A stretch of 64,000 nucleotides of DNA from Nocardioides albus (GTDB taxonomy: Bacteria > Actinomycetota > Actinomycetes > Propionibacteriales > Nocardioidaceae), in the NCBI RefSeq assembly GCF_014648255.1, contig NZ_BMQT01000003.1, positions 62,001-126,000 of the forward strand, in the 5' to 3' direction. This document shows, piece after piece, positions 41,716 to 50,343 of this stretch (positions within the stretch are counted from its first letter, which is position 1; each line of letters opens with the position of its first letter). The position numbers and the translations under genes were made by a program. The notes below the pieces were generated by a model. That model had not been told where the DNA came from. It did not search any database and worked only from the letters and a program-made list of their open reading frames with translations.

Positions 41716-42663
41716 ATGAGTCATCTACCGCTCTACTGGCGGGTCTGCCTGACCAACGGCACGCTCTTCTGTGTCGGCACCCTGGTCCTGGCGCTGTCGC
41801 CGGCCCGGGTCTCGGAGCGGGTCCTGGCCTCGGAGGCGGTGGTGCTGGCGGTCGGGCTGGTCGTGATGGCGACGCTCAACGCACTCCTGCTGCTGCGCAG
41901 TCTGGCGCCGATCGACCGGGTGATCCGCACCATGGACTCGGTCGACCACCTCTCCCCCGACCAGCGTCTGCCGACCCTCGGCAATGGCGCCGGCGCACGC
42001 CTGGTGGCCAGCTACAACGCCATGCTCGAGCGCCTGGAGACCGAGCGGAGCACCAGCAACGCCAAGGCGCTCGCCGCTCAAGAGGCCGAGCGCCACCGGA
42101 TCGCCCAGGAGCTCCACGACGAGGTCGGGCAGTCGCTCACCGTCGTACTCCTGGGGCTCAAGAGGCTGGAGCGACAGGTGCCCGAGACGGTCCGCCCCGA
42201 GCTCGCCGCGGTCCGCGAGTCGGCCCGGACCGGCATCGACGACGTACGCCGCGTGGCCCGGCAGCTGCGGCCCGGAGTCCTCGAGGACCTCGGCCTGCAC
42301 GCCGCGCTCGCCTCGCTGGCCACCGACGTCGGCGCCCTCGGCCGCACGACCGTACGCCGCACCATCGGGCGCGGGCTTCCCGAGCTGCCGCAGGACCGCG
42401 AGCTGGTGATCTACCGGGTCGCCCAGGAGGCGCTCACCAACGTCGTCCGCCACGCCCACGCCGCTACCGCCGAGCTCTCGTTGTGCAAGGTCGGCGACAA
42501 GGTCGTCCTCACCGTCTCCGACGACGGCCGCGGCAACGCCGACCTCGTGGCCGGCGCCGGGATCAGCGGCATGCGGGAGCGGGCCCTGCTCGTCGGCGCC
42601 GATCTGAGCGTGACCAGCACCCCTGGCCACGGCACCACCGTCCGCCTGGAGGTGCCGTTGTGA
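41716..42663 (+). CDS. NarL-type sensor histidine kinase
   Basis: 315 residues. Two membrane helices at the N-terminus (residues about 10-28 and 38-58). A linker follows, then HisKA_3 with EAERHRIAQELHDEVGQSLTVVLLGLKRL (phosphoacceptor His) and an HATPase with VAQEALTNVVRHAHA and the G-boxes DDGRGNADL and GAGISGMRERA. No extracytoplasmic sensor domain of note. It overlaps the response-regulator start by GTGA. Confidence 0.95.
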   Translation: MSHLPLYWRVCLTNGTLFCVGTLVLALSPARVSERVLASEAVVLAVGLVVMATLNALLLLRSLAPIDRVIRTMDSVDHLSPDQRLPTLGNGAGARLVASYNAMLERLETERSTSNAKALAAQEAERHRIAQELHDEVGQSLTVVLLGLKRLERQVPETVRPELAAVRESARTGIDDVRRVARQLRPGVLEDLGLHAALASLATDVGALGRTTVRRTIGRGLPELPQDRELVIYRVAQEALTNVVRHAHAATAELSLCKVGDKVVLTVSDDGRGNADLVAGAGISGMRERALLVGADLSVTSTPGHGTTVRLEVPL

Positions 42664-43322
42664 CTCCCACGCCGCCTAAGATCCGGATCCTGTTGGCCGA
42701 CGACCACACCCTCGTACGCCGCGGGGTCCGCCTCATCCTCGACGCCGAGCCGGACCTCGAGGTGGTCGCCGAGGCGGCCGACGGTGCCGAGGCCGTCGCC
42801 GCCCTCCGCGATGTCCAGGTCGACCTGGTGATCCTGGACGTCGCCATGCCCCGGATGACCGGGCTGCAGGCCGCGCGCACCATCGCTCGGATGCGTACGC
42901 CTCCCAAGATGCTGATGCTCTCGATGCACGACAACGAGCAGTACTTCTTCGAGGCGCTCAAGGTCGGCGCGAGCGGCTACGTCCTCAAGTCCGTCGCCGA
43001 CGAGGACCTGGTCGATGCCTGTCGAACCGCCATGCGAGGTCAGGCCTTCGTCTATCCCGGGGCGATGAGCGCGCTGGTTCGCGACTATCTCGATCGGCTC
43101 CGGCGCGGAGAGAGTCTGCCGCGGACCGTGCTGACCGAACGCGAGGACGAGGTCCTCAAGCTCATCGCCGAGGGGCATTCGACTCGCGAGATCGCGCGTG
43201 AGCTCACGATCTCCTACAAGACCGTCGAGCGGCATCGGGAGAACATCCTCGCCAAGCTAGGGCTTCGTGATCGGACTCAGGTGACTCGGTACGCGATTCG
43301 GGCTGGGCTCATCGAGCCGTGA
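42660..43322 (+). CDS. NarL/FixJ-family response regulator
   Basis: 220 residues, GTG start. Receiver domain: ILLADDHTLVRRGVRLIL with acidic pair, and phosphoacceptor Asp in LVILDVAMPRMTG. LMLSMHDN and GYVLKSVADEDL complete it. C-terminal LuxR helix-turn-helix: LTEREDEVLKLIAEGHSTREIARELTISYKTVERHRENILAKLGLRDR. Partner of the preceding kinase. Confidence 0.96.
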   Translation: MTPTPPKIRILLADDHTLVRRGVRLILDAEPDLEVVAEAADGAEAVAALRDVQVDLVILDVAMPRMTGLQAARTIARMRTPPKMLMLSMHDNEQYFFEALKVGASGYVLKSVADEDLVDACRTAMRGQAFVYPGAMSALVRDYLDRLRRGESLPRTVLTEREDEVLKLIAEGHSTREIARELTISYKTVERHRENILAKLGLRDRTQVTRYAIRAGLIEP

Positions 43323-43330
43323 GCTCGTTC

Positions 43331-43465
43331 CGCTGGATGAGCCGCTTTCCCCGGTGGATGAGCCGCCTCTCCCCGCTGGTCGAGACCCAGCTCCCGCTGG
43401 TCGAGCCGCCGGGCCACCCCGCTGGTCGAGCCGCCGGAGCCGCTAGGCGGAGGCGTGTCGAGACC
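43331..43465. repeat. Direct repeats (about 21-nt period) after the response regulator
   Basis: Five copies of CGCTGGTCGAGCCG or close variants (starts 43331, 43352, 43374, 43395, 43420), then CCGCC/GGCGG and an inverted half GTGTCGAGACC (43455-43465). GCTGGTCGAG/TGTCGAGACC arrays are common intergenic elements in related actinomycete genomes (recalled, not checked). Confidence 0.7.
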
Positions 43466-43562
43466 AACGCGGTCGGTTCGGGACACCTCGCTACGCGACT
43501 GTTTCTTCGTTTCAAGGTTCGCCGCCGACCCGATCTCGAGTGTTTCTCGATCAGCCACCGCC

Positions 43563-43613
43563 TCAAGGACGCCCTTCGGGCGCCGCTTCGCGGTGGCCTA
43601 CGGCCATCCTTGA
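43563..43613. repeat. Cloverleaf-like inverted repeat
   Basis: Outer arms TCAAGGA (43563-43569) and TCCTTGA (43607-43613) enclose three small hairpins: GCCC-TTC-GGGC, CCGC-TTC-GCGG and TGGCC-TAC-GGCCA. The structure fits a four-way junction. It lies in the 445-base gap 43323-43767 which otherwise holds no gene, only repeats and the HNH promoter. Confidence 0.6.
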
Positions 43614-43767
43614 CCCGGCACCCGATCGAGAAAGAATTTCGCCAGTATCGGGGCGGCGGCGAGGGTGTGGCGCGGAGATCACGTTACATGTTCACGGACC
43701 GCGTAATTCGAGGATGACCTGCGCAAACAGGTAGATTCGGGGTGCTGTTTCGCATATAATTGCGGGT

Positions 43768-45066
43768 ATGAACGAGACCGTCGACCAGCTCCTCACCGGG
43801 CCACCTGTGGGTGCGGCCGAGGGGGAATTGGTCGACTGGATCACTCGGCTCGAAGAGGTCAAGTGCGTCGCGGAGGCCGTGCAGGCAGAAGCGGCGGTAC
43901 GTCTCGAGGACGCTGTCCGCGTCCGGCAGGCTGAGGCTGGGGTTCCTGACCGGAAGCTCGGTGAAGGGGTCGCCTCCCAGATCGCGTTGGCGCGACGGAT
44001 CTCACCCGCCAAAGGTGCAAGCGCGTTGGGGCTGGCGAAGGTCTTGGTGGCAGAGATGCCGCACACGTATGCGTTGATGAAGACCGGGTTGTTTTCGCAG
44101 TGGCAGGCCAGCATCCTCGCCCGCGAGACCGCCTGCCTGTCGGTGGAGGACCGGCGGGTCATCGACTACCAGCTTTGCGCTCTCGACCCCGGCGGCGAAC
44201 CGCCGGCGGTCGTGTCAATGGGGTTCAAGCAGCTCGAGAACGCCGCGAAGAAGGTCGCGATCACCCTCGACCAGGAATCCGTCGTGGCTCGTGCTGCCAG
44301 TGCGGAGAAGGACCGTCGGGTCAGTGTCCGGCCGGCACCGGACACGATGACCTGGCTCGGAGCGCTGCTTCCGGTCAAGGACGGTGTCGCTGTCTACGCA
44401 GCATTGGATCAGGCCGCGAAGACTGCCCAGGCGGCTGGTGATGGGCGGACCCGGGGCCAGGTCATGGCCGACACGCTGGTCGACAGGGTCACCGGACGCG
44501 CAGGCGCCGAAGGTGTGAAGCCTCGGATCGAGGTCAAGATCGTCATGACCGCAGACTCCCTCGCCAATGACACAGATCGGCCCGCGATGGTCGAGGGCTA
44601 CGGGCCCGTCCCCGCGACCTGGGCCCGTGACGCGCTCGCCGATGCCGAGGTCTTCGTCCGGCGGCTGTTCACCGACCCTGCAGGGCGGCTGATCGCGATG
44701 GAATCACGCTCCAGGAAAGCCCCCGACGGGCTCGCGGAGTTCATCACCACCCGCGACAGCGGGATCTGCCGCACCAACGGCTGCGACGCCCCGACCCGCA
44801 ACGTCGACCACATCGAACGCCACGCGGACGGAGGGAAGACCAGCGCGACGAACCTCCAAGGCTTGTGCGAGCGATGCAATCAAGCCAAGGAGGCCCTCGG
44901 CTGGCAAGCCAGACCCGGACCAGACGGCAGCATCATCACCATCACACCCACCGGACACACCTACACCAGCCCGCCACCCGACACCTGGCAACCGGACAAA
45001 CCGCCACTGTCCAAAGCCGAGTTCACCCTGCGCGACGTACTCCTCGACCACGACCTCGCCGCCTGA
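43768..45066 (+). CDS. HNH endonuclease-like DUF222 (13E12 repeat) protein
   Basis: 432 residues. The N-terminal DUF222 region (about 20-310) is followed by an HNH domain with ICRTNGCDAPTRNVDHIERHADGGKTSATNLQGLCERCNQAKE. This family is multi-copy in actinobacteria and behaves like a dispersed, possibly mobile, gene. Codon use is less GC-rich at the start and wobble positions than in neighbours (for example runs such as GTTGATGAAGACCGGGTTG). Upstream is repetitive DNA. No transposase or target duplication was seen. The real activity is unknown. Confidence 0.9.
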   Translation: MNETVDQLLTGPPVGAAEGELVDWITRLEEVKCVAEAVQAEAAVRLEDAVRVRQAEAGVPDRKLGEGVASQIALARRISPAKGASALGLAKVLVAEMPHTYALMKTGLFSQWQASILARETACLSVEDRRVIDYQLCALDPGGEPPAVVSMGFKQLENAAKKVAITLDQESVVARAASAEKDRRVSVRPAPDTMTWLGALLPVKDGVAVYAALDQAAKTAQAAGDGRTRGQVMADTLVDRVTGRAGAEGVKPRIEVKIVMTADSLANDTDRPAMVEGYGPVPATWARDALADAEVFVRRLFTDPAGRLIAMESRSRKAPDGLAEFITTRDSGICRTNGCDAPTRNVDHIERHADGGKTSATNLQGLCERCNQAKEALGWQARPGPDGSIITITPTGHTYTSPPPDTWQPDKPPLSKAEFTLRDVLLDHDLAA

Positions 45067-45101
45067 CCGGAGTCGACTGCGGCCCCGGCTGGCGGAGAGT
45101 C

Positions 45102-45878
45102 TCAGTCGCCGAGGAACTGACGGAGAGCCGCGAGGAAGGTCTCCGGCTTCTCGGAGTGGACCCAGTGTCCGGCGCCCTTGATCGTCACCTTGCGGTAGCG
45201 CGGGAACCAGGCCTTCATCTCAGGCGCGTACTCGTCGGTGACGTAGTTCGACCGTTCGCCGGCCACCCACAGCACCGGACCGTCGTAAGGCTGGTACGCC
45301 TTCAGCTGGTCGGCCGGCCAGGCGCCGATCTGGTCGAGGTCGCGGCCGAGGACGCGGAGGTTCATCGACCAGCGCCAGCTGTCGCCGTCGCGGCGCAGAT
45401 TCTGGAGCAGGAAGCCACGGACCGTCGGGTCGGGGACCGCCTCCTGCAGCCCGGCATCAGCTTCCTCGCGGCGGGTGATGGAGTCCAGGTCGAGGCTCTG
45501 CATGGCGTCGACGTATGTCTTGAAGCCGCCGACGCGTTCATAGACGACCGGAGACATGTCGGCCACGACGAGCTTCGCCACCAGCTCGGGACGGGTGATC
45601 GCGAGCAGCATCGCCACCTTGCCGCCCATGGAGTGGCCGACCACGGTTGCGGGCTCCTCGGCCGAGAGCAGCTCGGCGACGGCCGCGGTCACTTCGAGGT
45701 AGTCGAAGGTGTCAGGTTGCGGGGAGCGGCCATGGTGAGGCAGGTCCACGAGCGTGACCCGGTGCTTGTCGGCCAGCTGCTTGCCGAGCGTGTTCCAGTT
45801 GCGTCCCTGGCCGAAGAGTCCGTGCAGGAAGACGACACGACTACCGGTCTCGCCGAGCTCGAGCGTATGAAGAGTCAC
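45102..45878 (-). CDS. Alpha/beta-fold hydrolase (YbfF-like esterase)
   Basis: 258 residues. Nucleophile elbow in VVGHSMGGKVAMLLA; oxyanion region VVFLHGLFGQGRNWNTLGKQLA; catalytic His in IKGAGHWVHSEKPE. The KxDLPHHGRS segment (VTLVDLPHHGRSPQPD) is typical of YbfF-type acyl-CoA/ester hydrolases. Substrate unknown. Confidence 0.9.
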   Translation of the reverse strand: MTLHTLELGETGSRVVFLHGLFGQGRNWNTLGKQLADKHRVTLVDLPHHGRSPQPDTFDYLEVTAAVAELLSAEEPATVVGHSMGGKVAMLLAITRPELVAKLVVADMSPVVYERVGGFKTYVDAMQSLDLDSITRREEADAGLQEAVPDPTVRGFLLQNLRRDGDSWRWSMNLRVLGRDLDQIGAWPADQLKAYQPYDGPVLWVAGERSNYVTDEYAPEMKAWFPRYRKVTIKGAGHWVHSEKPETFLAALRQFLGD

Positions 45879-45905
45879 CGAAGGATCGTACGGGAGCGGC
45901 CGAGG

Positions 45906-46694
45906 CTAGAAGTCGAAGCCGTCGAACATGTCGCCGATGCCGTCACCGATGCCGCCGAACATGTCCCCCATGCCCTCGCCGATGCCACCGATCGCATCGC
46001 CCATGCCCTCGCCGATCTCCCCGAAGGCGTCGAAGCCGCCGAAGGCGCTGAACATCAGTCCGGCGAACATCCAGTCCATCGGCGAGAAGGCGCCGAAGTA
46101 GCCGGCGGCGTAGGGCCGGTAGGCCGGGCCACCCTGCCAGTAGGGAACGCGCTCGTTGCCGACCATCACCTTCCGGGTGTCGGGCTCGGCACCGGCTTTG
46201 ACCCGCTCTGCGTCGAGCGCGCAGGCCGGTACGTCACGAGGAGTGCCGCCCGGCGGCGCCCACTCCACATCCTCGACCGAGAGGCCGTGGCGCGGGTCGA
46301 AGAAGCACGGCGGGCGGCGCTTCGGCAGCGGCTCGCCGGCGACCCGAGCCTCGACGCAGGCGATCGCATAGCGGCCGTCCTCGACGATCGTGGTGATCTT
46401 CTTGACGTCGTCGGGCACGGTCATCTTGTCGACCGTGCGCTTCGCCGTCTCGTACTCGTCCAGCGCGCGCTGGTAGTCAGCGTTGGCGCCCTCGTCGAGC
46501 TCCTTGCCGGCCATGTCCAGGTCGAGCTTCTGCAGCTCTTCACCGAACGCGGTCACGTCCTCGAAGGCGAGCTGCTTGACCGGCTCGAGGTCAGCGCGCT
46601 GCTTTTCCAGCGCTCGCGCCTGCGAGCGCTTGTTGGTCACTACCACGGTCCCGATCACCGCGACGACGATGAGGAGTGCGATCAGAAGTCCCAC
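45906..46694 (-). CDS. Membrane-anchored protein with a glycine-rich repetitive C-terminus
   Basis: 262 residues. One N-terminal membrane helix (LLIALLIVVAVIGTVVVT), then a charged coiled-coil-like segment (KQRADLEPVKQLAFEDVTAFGEELQKLD). A conserved-looking mid domain with paired Cys follows (VEARVAGEPLPKRRPPCFFDPRHG...DVPACALDAERV). The tail repeats GIGEGMGD/GIGDGIGD (last about 38 residues). Similar hypothetical proteins occur in actinomycetes, by my recollection; no function is known. Confidence 0.8.
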   Translation of the reverse strand: MGLLIALLIVVAVIGTVVVTNKRSQARALEKQRADLEPVKQLAFEDVTAFGEELQKLDLDMAGKELDEGANADYQRALDEYETAKRTVDKMTVPDDVKKITTIVEDGRYAIACVEARVAGEPLPKRRPPCFFDPRHGLSVEDVEWAPPGGTPRDVPACALDAERVKAGAEPDTRKVMVGNERVPYWQGGPAYRPYAAGYFGAFSPMDWMFAGLMFSAFGGFDAFGEIGEGMGDAIGGIGEGMGDMFGGIGDGIGDMFDGFDF

Positions 46695-46739
46695 GTCATT
46701 CAGCGTACTGCCACGGTGGTCGGGCCCGCGGTGACCGCG

Positions 46740-48518
46740 TCACGAGTAGTCGCGGAACCCCTTACCGGTCTTGCGGCCGAGGTAGCCCGCGGTGACCAGG
46801 TGCTCCAGCAGCGGCGCAGGCGCGAAGCCCGGCTCGCGGAACTCCAGGTAGAGCTCCCGCTCGATGGCCAGCGAGACGTCGTTGCCGACCACGTCGAGCA
46901 GCTCGAAGGGCCCCATCGGCAGCGCACAGCCGAGCTTCATCGCGGTGTCGATGTCATCGGCAGTCGCGTAGTGGCCCTCGAGCATCTTGACCGCGTCGTT
47001 GAGGTAGGGGAAGAGCAGAGCGTTGACGATGAAACCGGCCCGGTCCCCGCACGAGACCGGCGACTTGCCGACCTTCGCACACAGCGCCCGGACGGTCTCG
47101 GATACCTCCTCGGACGTGGTGACGGTCGAGACGACCTCGACCAGCTTCATCACCGGCGCCGGGTTGAAGAAGTGCATCCCGACGACGTCGGAGGGCCGCT
47201 TGGTCACCTTCGCCAGCTCGATCACCGGCAGGCTCGAGGTCGTCGTCGCCAGGATCGCACCGGGCTTGCAGATGTCGTCGAGGTTCTCGAAGAGCGTCGT
47301 CTTGATGGCCAGGTCCTCGGCGATCGCCTCCACGACGATGTCGACGTCGGCCAAGTCGTCCAGCGAGGTCGTGCCGGTCAGCCGGCCGAGGATCTCCGGC
47401 TTCGCCGACTCCTCCAGTTTGCCGCGGCCGATCGCCTTGTCGAGGCTCTTGGTGATCCGCGCGGCGACACCGTCGACCTTGTCCTGGCTGCGCCCGACGT
47501 ACGTCACGTCGTAGCCGCCCTTGGCGAAGACCTCGACGATCCCGGAGGCCATCGTGCCGGTTCCGACGACGCCGATCTTGGTGATCTCACGGCGCAGCTC
47601 GTGGGTCGCGTCGGCGCTCGGGGTGAGGGCGTCCGGGACCACGATCGGCGAGTCGGCGCCCTCGTAGGTGTAGAAGCCGCGGCCCGATTTCCGCCCGAGC
47701 ATCCCGGCCGTGACCATCTGCTTCAGGATCGGCGCCGGGGCGTGCAGCCGGTCGCGACCCTGGCGATACATCGTGTCGAGGATCTCGTAGGAGGTGTCCA
47801 GCCCGATCAGGTCCAGCAGCGCCAACGGCCCCATCGGGTAGCCGCAGCCCAGCCGCATCGCGGTGTCGATGTCCTCGCGGGTCGCGTAGTGGCCCTCGAA
47901 CATCGAGACCGCGTGGTTCAGGTAGCCGAAGAGCAGCGCGTTGGCGATGAACCCGGCCCGGTCGCCGCAGACCACCGGCGACTTGCCGAGCTTGCCGACG
48001 ACCTCGCGGGCGTCCTCGAGCACGTCGGGCTCGGTCACCACGGTGCGTACGATCTCGACGAACTTCTGCACCGGCGCCGGGTTGAAGAAGTGCACGCCGA
48101 CGACCCGGCCGGGGTGCTTGGACGCGGTCGAGATCTCGGTCACCGACAGCGACGAGGTGTTCGTCGCCAGGATCGTCTCGGGAGCCACGATCTCGTCGAG
48201 GGTGGCGAGGATCGACTTCTTCAGCTCGATCGACTCCACGACCGCCTCGACGACCATGTCGACGTCCTTGAGAGCCGTCGCGTCGGTGGCGAAGGAGATC
48301 CGGCCGAGCAGGGCGTCCTGCTCCTCCGGACTCAGCTTGCCGCGCTTGACCGCGCGCCCCGTCGAGTGAGCCAGGTGCTCCTTGCCGCGCTCGAGGCCCT
48401 CCTCGTCCCGCTCCACCCCGACGACGGTGAACCCGTTGCGGGCGAACACCTCCGCGATCCCGGCACCCATGGTGCCCAGGCCGACGATTCCGACTGTCTC
48501 GATCGTGCGCTCACTCAT
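46740..48518 (-). CDS. Tandem 3-hydroxyacyl-CoA dehydrogenase (two complete modules)
   Basis: 592 residues: two consecutive 3HCDH units. Module 1 carries GLGTMG at 13-18, HFFNPAP near 143 and a C-terminal domain to about 290. Module 2 carries GTGTMA at 319-324, HFFNPAP near 445 and the terminal domain. The two Rossmann halves are intact, so both may be active. The likely reaction is oxidation of 3-hydroxybutyryl-CoA or longer 3-hydroxyacyl-CoA with NAD. ATG at 48518 has AGGA upstream; the longer frame to 48551 is less likely. Confidence 0.92.
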   Translation of the reverse strand: MSERTIETVGIVGLGTMGAGIAEVFARNGFTVVGVERDEEGLERGKEHLAHSTGRAVKRGKLSPEEQDALLGRISFATDATALKDVDMVVEAVVESIELKKSILATLDEIVAPETILATNTSSLSVTEISTASKHPGRVVGVHFFNPAPVQKFVEIVRTVVTEPDVLEDAREVVGKLGKSPVVCGDRAGFIANALLFGYLNHAVSMFEGHYATREDIDTAMRLGCGYPMGPLALLDLIGLDTSYEILDTMYRQGRDRLHAPAPILKQMVTAGMLGRKSGRGFYTYEGADSPIVVPDALTPSADATHELRREITKIGVVGTGTMASGIVEVFAKGGYDVTYVGRSQDKVDGVAARITKSLDKAIGRGKLEESAKPEILGRLTGTTSLDDLADVDIVVEAIAEDLAIKTTLFENLDDICKPGAILATTTSSLPVIELAKVTKRPSDVVGMHFFNPAPVMKLVEVVSTVTTSEEVSETVRALCAKVGKSPVSCGDRAGFIVNALLFPYLNDAVKMLEGHYATADDIDTAMKLGCALPMGPFELLDVVGNDVSLAIERELYLEFREPGFAPAPLLEHLVTAGYLGRKTGKGFRDYS

Positions 48519-48578
48519 GTCCCGCATCCTGCCATGGCGCGATCGAGGCACGCCGGGATGCCGCTAGATTCGGCTCCC

Positions 48579-49070
48579 GTGACCGACGAGACCCAGACCA
48601 GCGAGCGCATCGACGCCGAGCGGATCATCCCCGCCTCCCCCACCGACATCTTCGCCGTCCTGACCGACCCCGACGGCCACGTCGCCATCGACTCCTCGGG
48701 CATGCTCCAGTCCGCAGAGGGACCCGTGGTCGCCGCGGTCGGCGACCGGTTCGTCGTCCACATGGACCGCGAGGCCCTCGGCGACTACCCGATGGGCAGG
48801 TACGACGTCACTGTGATCATCACCGGGTTCGAGCCCGGCAGGGCCATCGAGTGGACGATCGACGGCACCATCAAGCCGCCGATCGGCCACCGCTTCGGCT
48901 ACGTGCTCGAGCAGCTCGACTCCGGCGACACCCGCGTCACCTCCTACTGTGACTGGTCCACCGCCCTCCCCGAGTGGAAGGCGATCTTCCCGGTCATCGA
49001 CCAGAAGTCGATCCGGGCCACCCTAGGAATCCTGGACCGAGCCGTACGCCGCGGCTACCCCCACCCCTGA
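48579..49070 (+). CDS. SRPBCC-family (START/polyketide-cyclase fold) protein
   Basis: About 163 residues from a GTG at 48579 (TDETQTSERIDAERIIPASPTDIFAVLTDPDGHVAIDSSGML). The pattern of an alternating beta-grip with terminal helix (SYCDWSTALPEWKAIFPVIDQKSIRATLGILDRAVRR) is typical of lipid-binding SRPBCC domains. An ATG at 48558 is an alternative. It is divergent from the tandem dehydrogenase, and convergent with the next. Function unknown. Confidence 0.83.
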   Translation: MTDETQTSERIDAERIIPASPTDIFAVLTDPDGHVAIDSSGMLQSAEGPVVAAVGDRFVVHMDREALGDYPMGRYDVTVIITGFEPGRAIEWTIDGTIKPPIGHRFGYVLEQLDSGDTRVTSYCDWSTALPEWKAIFPVIDQKSIRATLGILDRAVRRGYPHP

Positions 49071-49088
49071 CAGCCCGGGGAGGGTGGG

Positions 49089-50255
49089 TCAGTAGGTGTG
49101 GAAGCCCTCGCCGGTCTTGCGGCCGAGCTTGCCTTCCTGGACCTTCTGGATCAGCAGTGCGGCGGGGTCGAAGCCGGGCTCGCCGAACTCGTTGCGGAGC
49201 TCGGACTGGATGGCGAGGGAGACGTCGTTGCCGACGACGTCGAGGAGCTCGAAGGGACCCATCGGGAACCCGGCGGTCTCCTTGATCGTGGCGTCGATCT
49301 CGTCCATCGCGACGCCGGCCTCGTGCAGCTTGACGGCGTCGTTGAGGTAGGGGAACAGCAGCGCGTTGACGATGAAGCCGGAGCGGTCGCCGCAGGAGAC
49401 CGGCACCTTCTTGACGGCCGCGGACAGCGCGCGCACGGTCTCGTCGACCTCGGGCGAGGTCAGGTCGGTGGTGACCACCTCGACGAGCTTCATGACCGGC
49501 GCCGGGTTGAAGAAGTGCATCCCGATGACGTCGCCGGGACGCGAGGTGACCTTGGCGAGCTCGGTGATCGGCATCGAGCTGGTGGTCGTGGCCAGGATGG
49601 CGCCCGCCTTGGTGATCCGGTCGAGGTCCTTGAAGAGCTCGGTCTTGATGTCGAGATCCTCGGCGATGCCCTCGACGACCAGGTCGGCGTCGGCGAGATT
49701 TTCGCGCGAGGTGGTGCCGGTCAGACGACCGAGGACGGCGGCCTTGGTCTCCTCGTCCGAGCGGCCCTTCGCGATGGCCTTGTCGAGCGACCTGGTGATC
49801 CCGGCGACGACCCCGTCGACCTTCTCCGGCGAGCGTCCGACGAAGACGACGTCGTACCCGGCCTGGGCGAAGACCTGGACGATGCCCGAGGCCATCGTGC
49901 CGGTGCCGACCACGCCGATCTTCTCGATCGTGTGGCGCAGCTGCGGAGGCCGTACGTCATCCCCGGCCGCTGCGGTGAAGGAGCCGGCGCCGTCGGCGAT
50001 CTCGGTGAGCAGACCAGCCGGCTTGTGGAGGTTGTCGCCGGTCTCCTCGAACCGGGCGAGCAGTGCGTCACGTACGGCGGACGCGCCGATCTCGTCGACC
50101 GTGGCCAGCGGTCCCTGGGGGTAGCCGCAGCCGAAGCGCATGGCGTTGTCGATGTCGGCGGCGCTGGCGTAGCCGGACTCGAGCATGCGGATGGCGTGGT
50201 TGAGGTAGGGCAGTACGAGCACGTCGTGGATGGAACCCTGGGTCGAAACCGTCAT
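49089..50255 (-). CDS. 3-hydroxyacyl-CoA dehydrogenase with truncated extra N-terminal module
   Basis: 388 residues. The core, GVVGTGTMASG at about 114-124 to the end, is a full 3HCDH unit with HFFNPAP. In front lie about 100 residues: DVLVLPYLNHAIRMLESGYASAADIDNAMRFGCGYPQGPLATVDEIG. They align with the C-terminal domain of module 1 of the tandem protein (YLNHAVSMFEGHYATREDIDTAMRLGCGYPMGPLALLDLIG), as if that module had lost its Rossmann half. ATG at 50255. An operator-like palindrome lies 22 bases upstream. Confidence 0.9.
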   Translation of the reverse strand: MTVSTQGSIHDVLVLPYLNHAIRMLESGYASAADIDNAMRFGCGYPQGPLATVDEIGASAVRDALLARFEETGDNLHKPAGLLTEIADGAGSFTAAAGDDVRPPQLRHTIEKIGVVGTGTMASGIVQVFAQAGYDVVFVGRSPEKVDGVVAGITRSLDKAIAKGRSDEETKAAVLGRLTGTTSRENLADADLVVEGIAEDLDIKTELFKDLDRITKAGAILATTTSSMPITELAKVTSRPGDVIGMHFFNPAPVMKLVEVVTTDLTSPEVDETVRALSAAVKKVPVSCGDRSGFIVNALLFPYLNDAVKLHEAGVAMDEIDATIKETAGFPMGPFELLDVVGNDVSLAIQSELRNEFGEPGFDPAALLIQKVQEGKLGRKTGEGFHTY

Positions 50256-50276
50256 GCGACGGAAGACTGCCAAATT

Positions 50277-50294
50277 TATTACCCATGAGTAACC
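50277..50294. promoter_or_regulatory. Operator-like palindrome upstream of the truncated dehydrogenase gene
   Basis: TATTACC-CATG-AGTAACC: the right arm is identical to the consensus and the left fits at four to five of seven positions. It lies 22-39 bases before the ATG, in a promoter position, and the divergent nucS start is 50 bases away. Confidence 0.55.
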
Positions 50295-50343
50295 CCCGAT
50301 GGCGTGACGCTGCTCACATGGGGCGATGCGATACGTTCTCCCG

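Noticed and set aside
43319..43717. A 132-codon plus-strand frame over the repeat patch
   Set aside because: Its first third is translation of the direct repeats; the rest is atypical and has no start signal.
44865..49070. A 1401-codon plus-strand frame
   Set aside because: It passes antisense over four good genes and shows low-complexity Arg/Val/Asp-rich composition. Only its last about 163 codons (48579-49070) read as a real SRPBCC protein.
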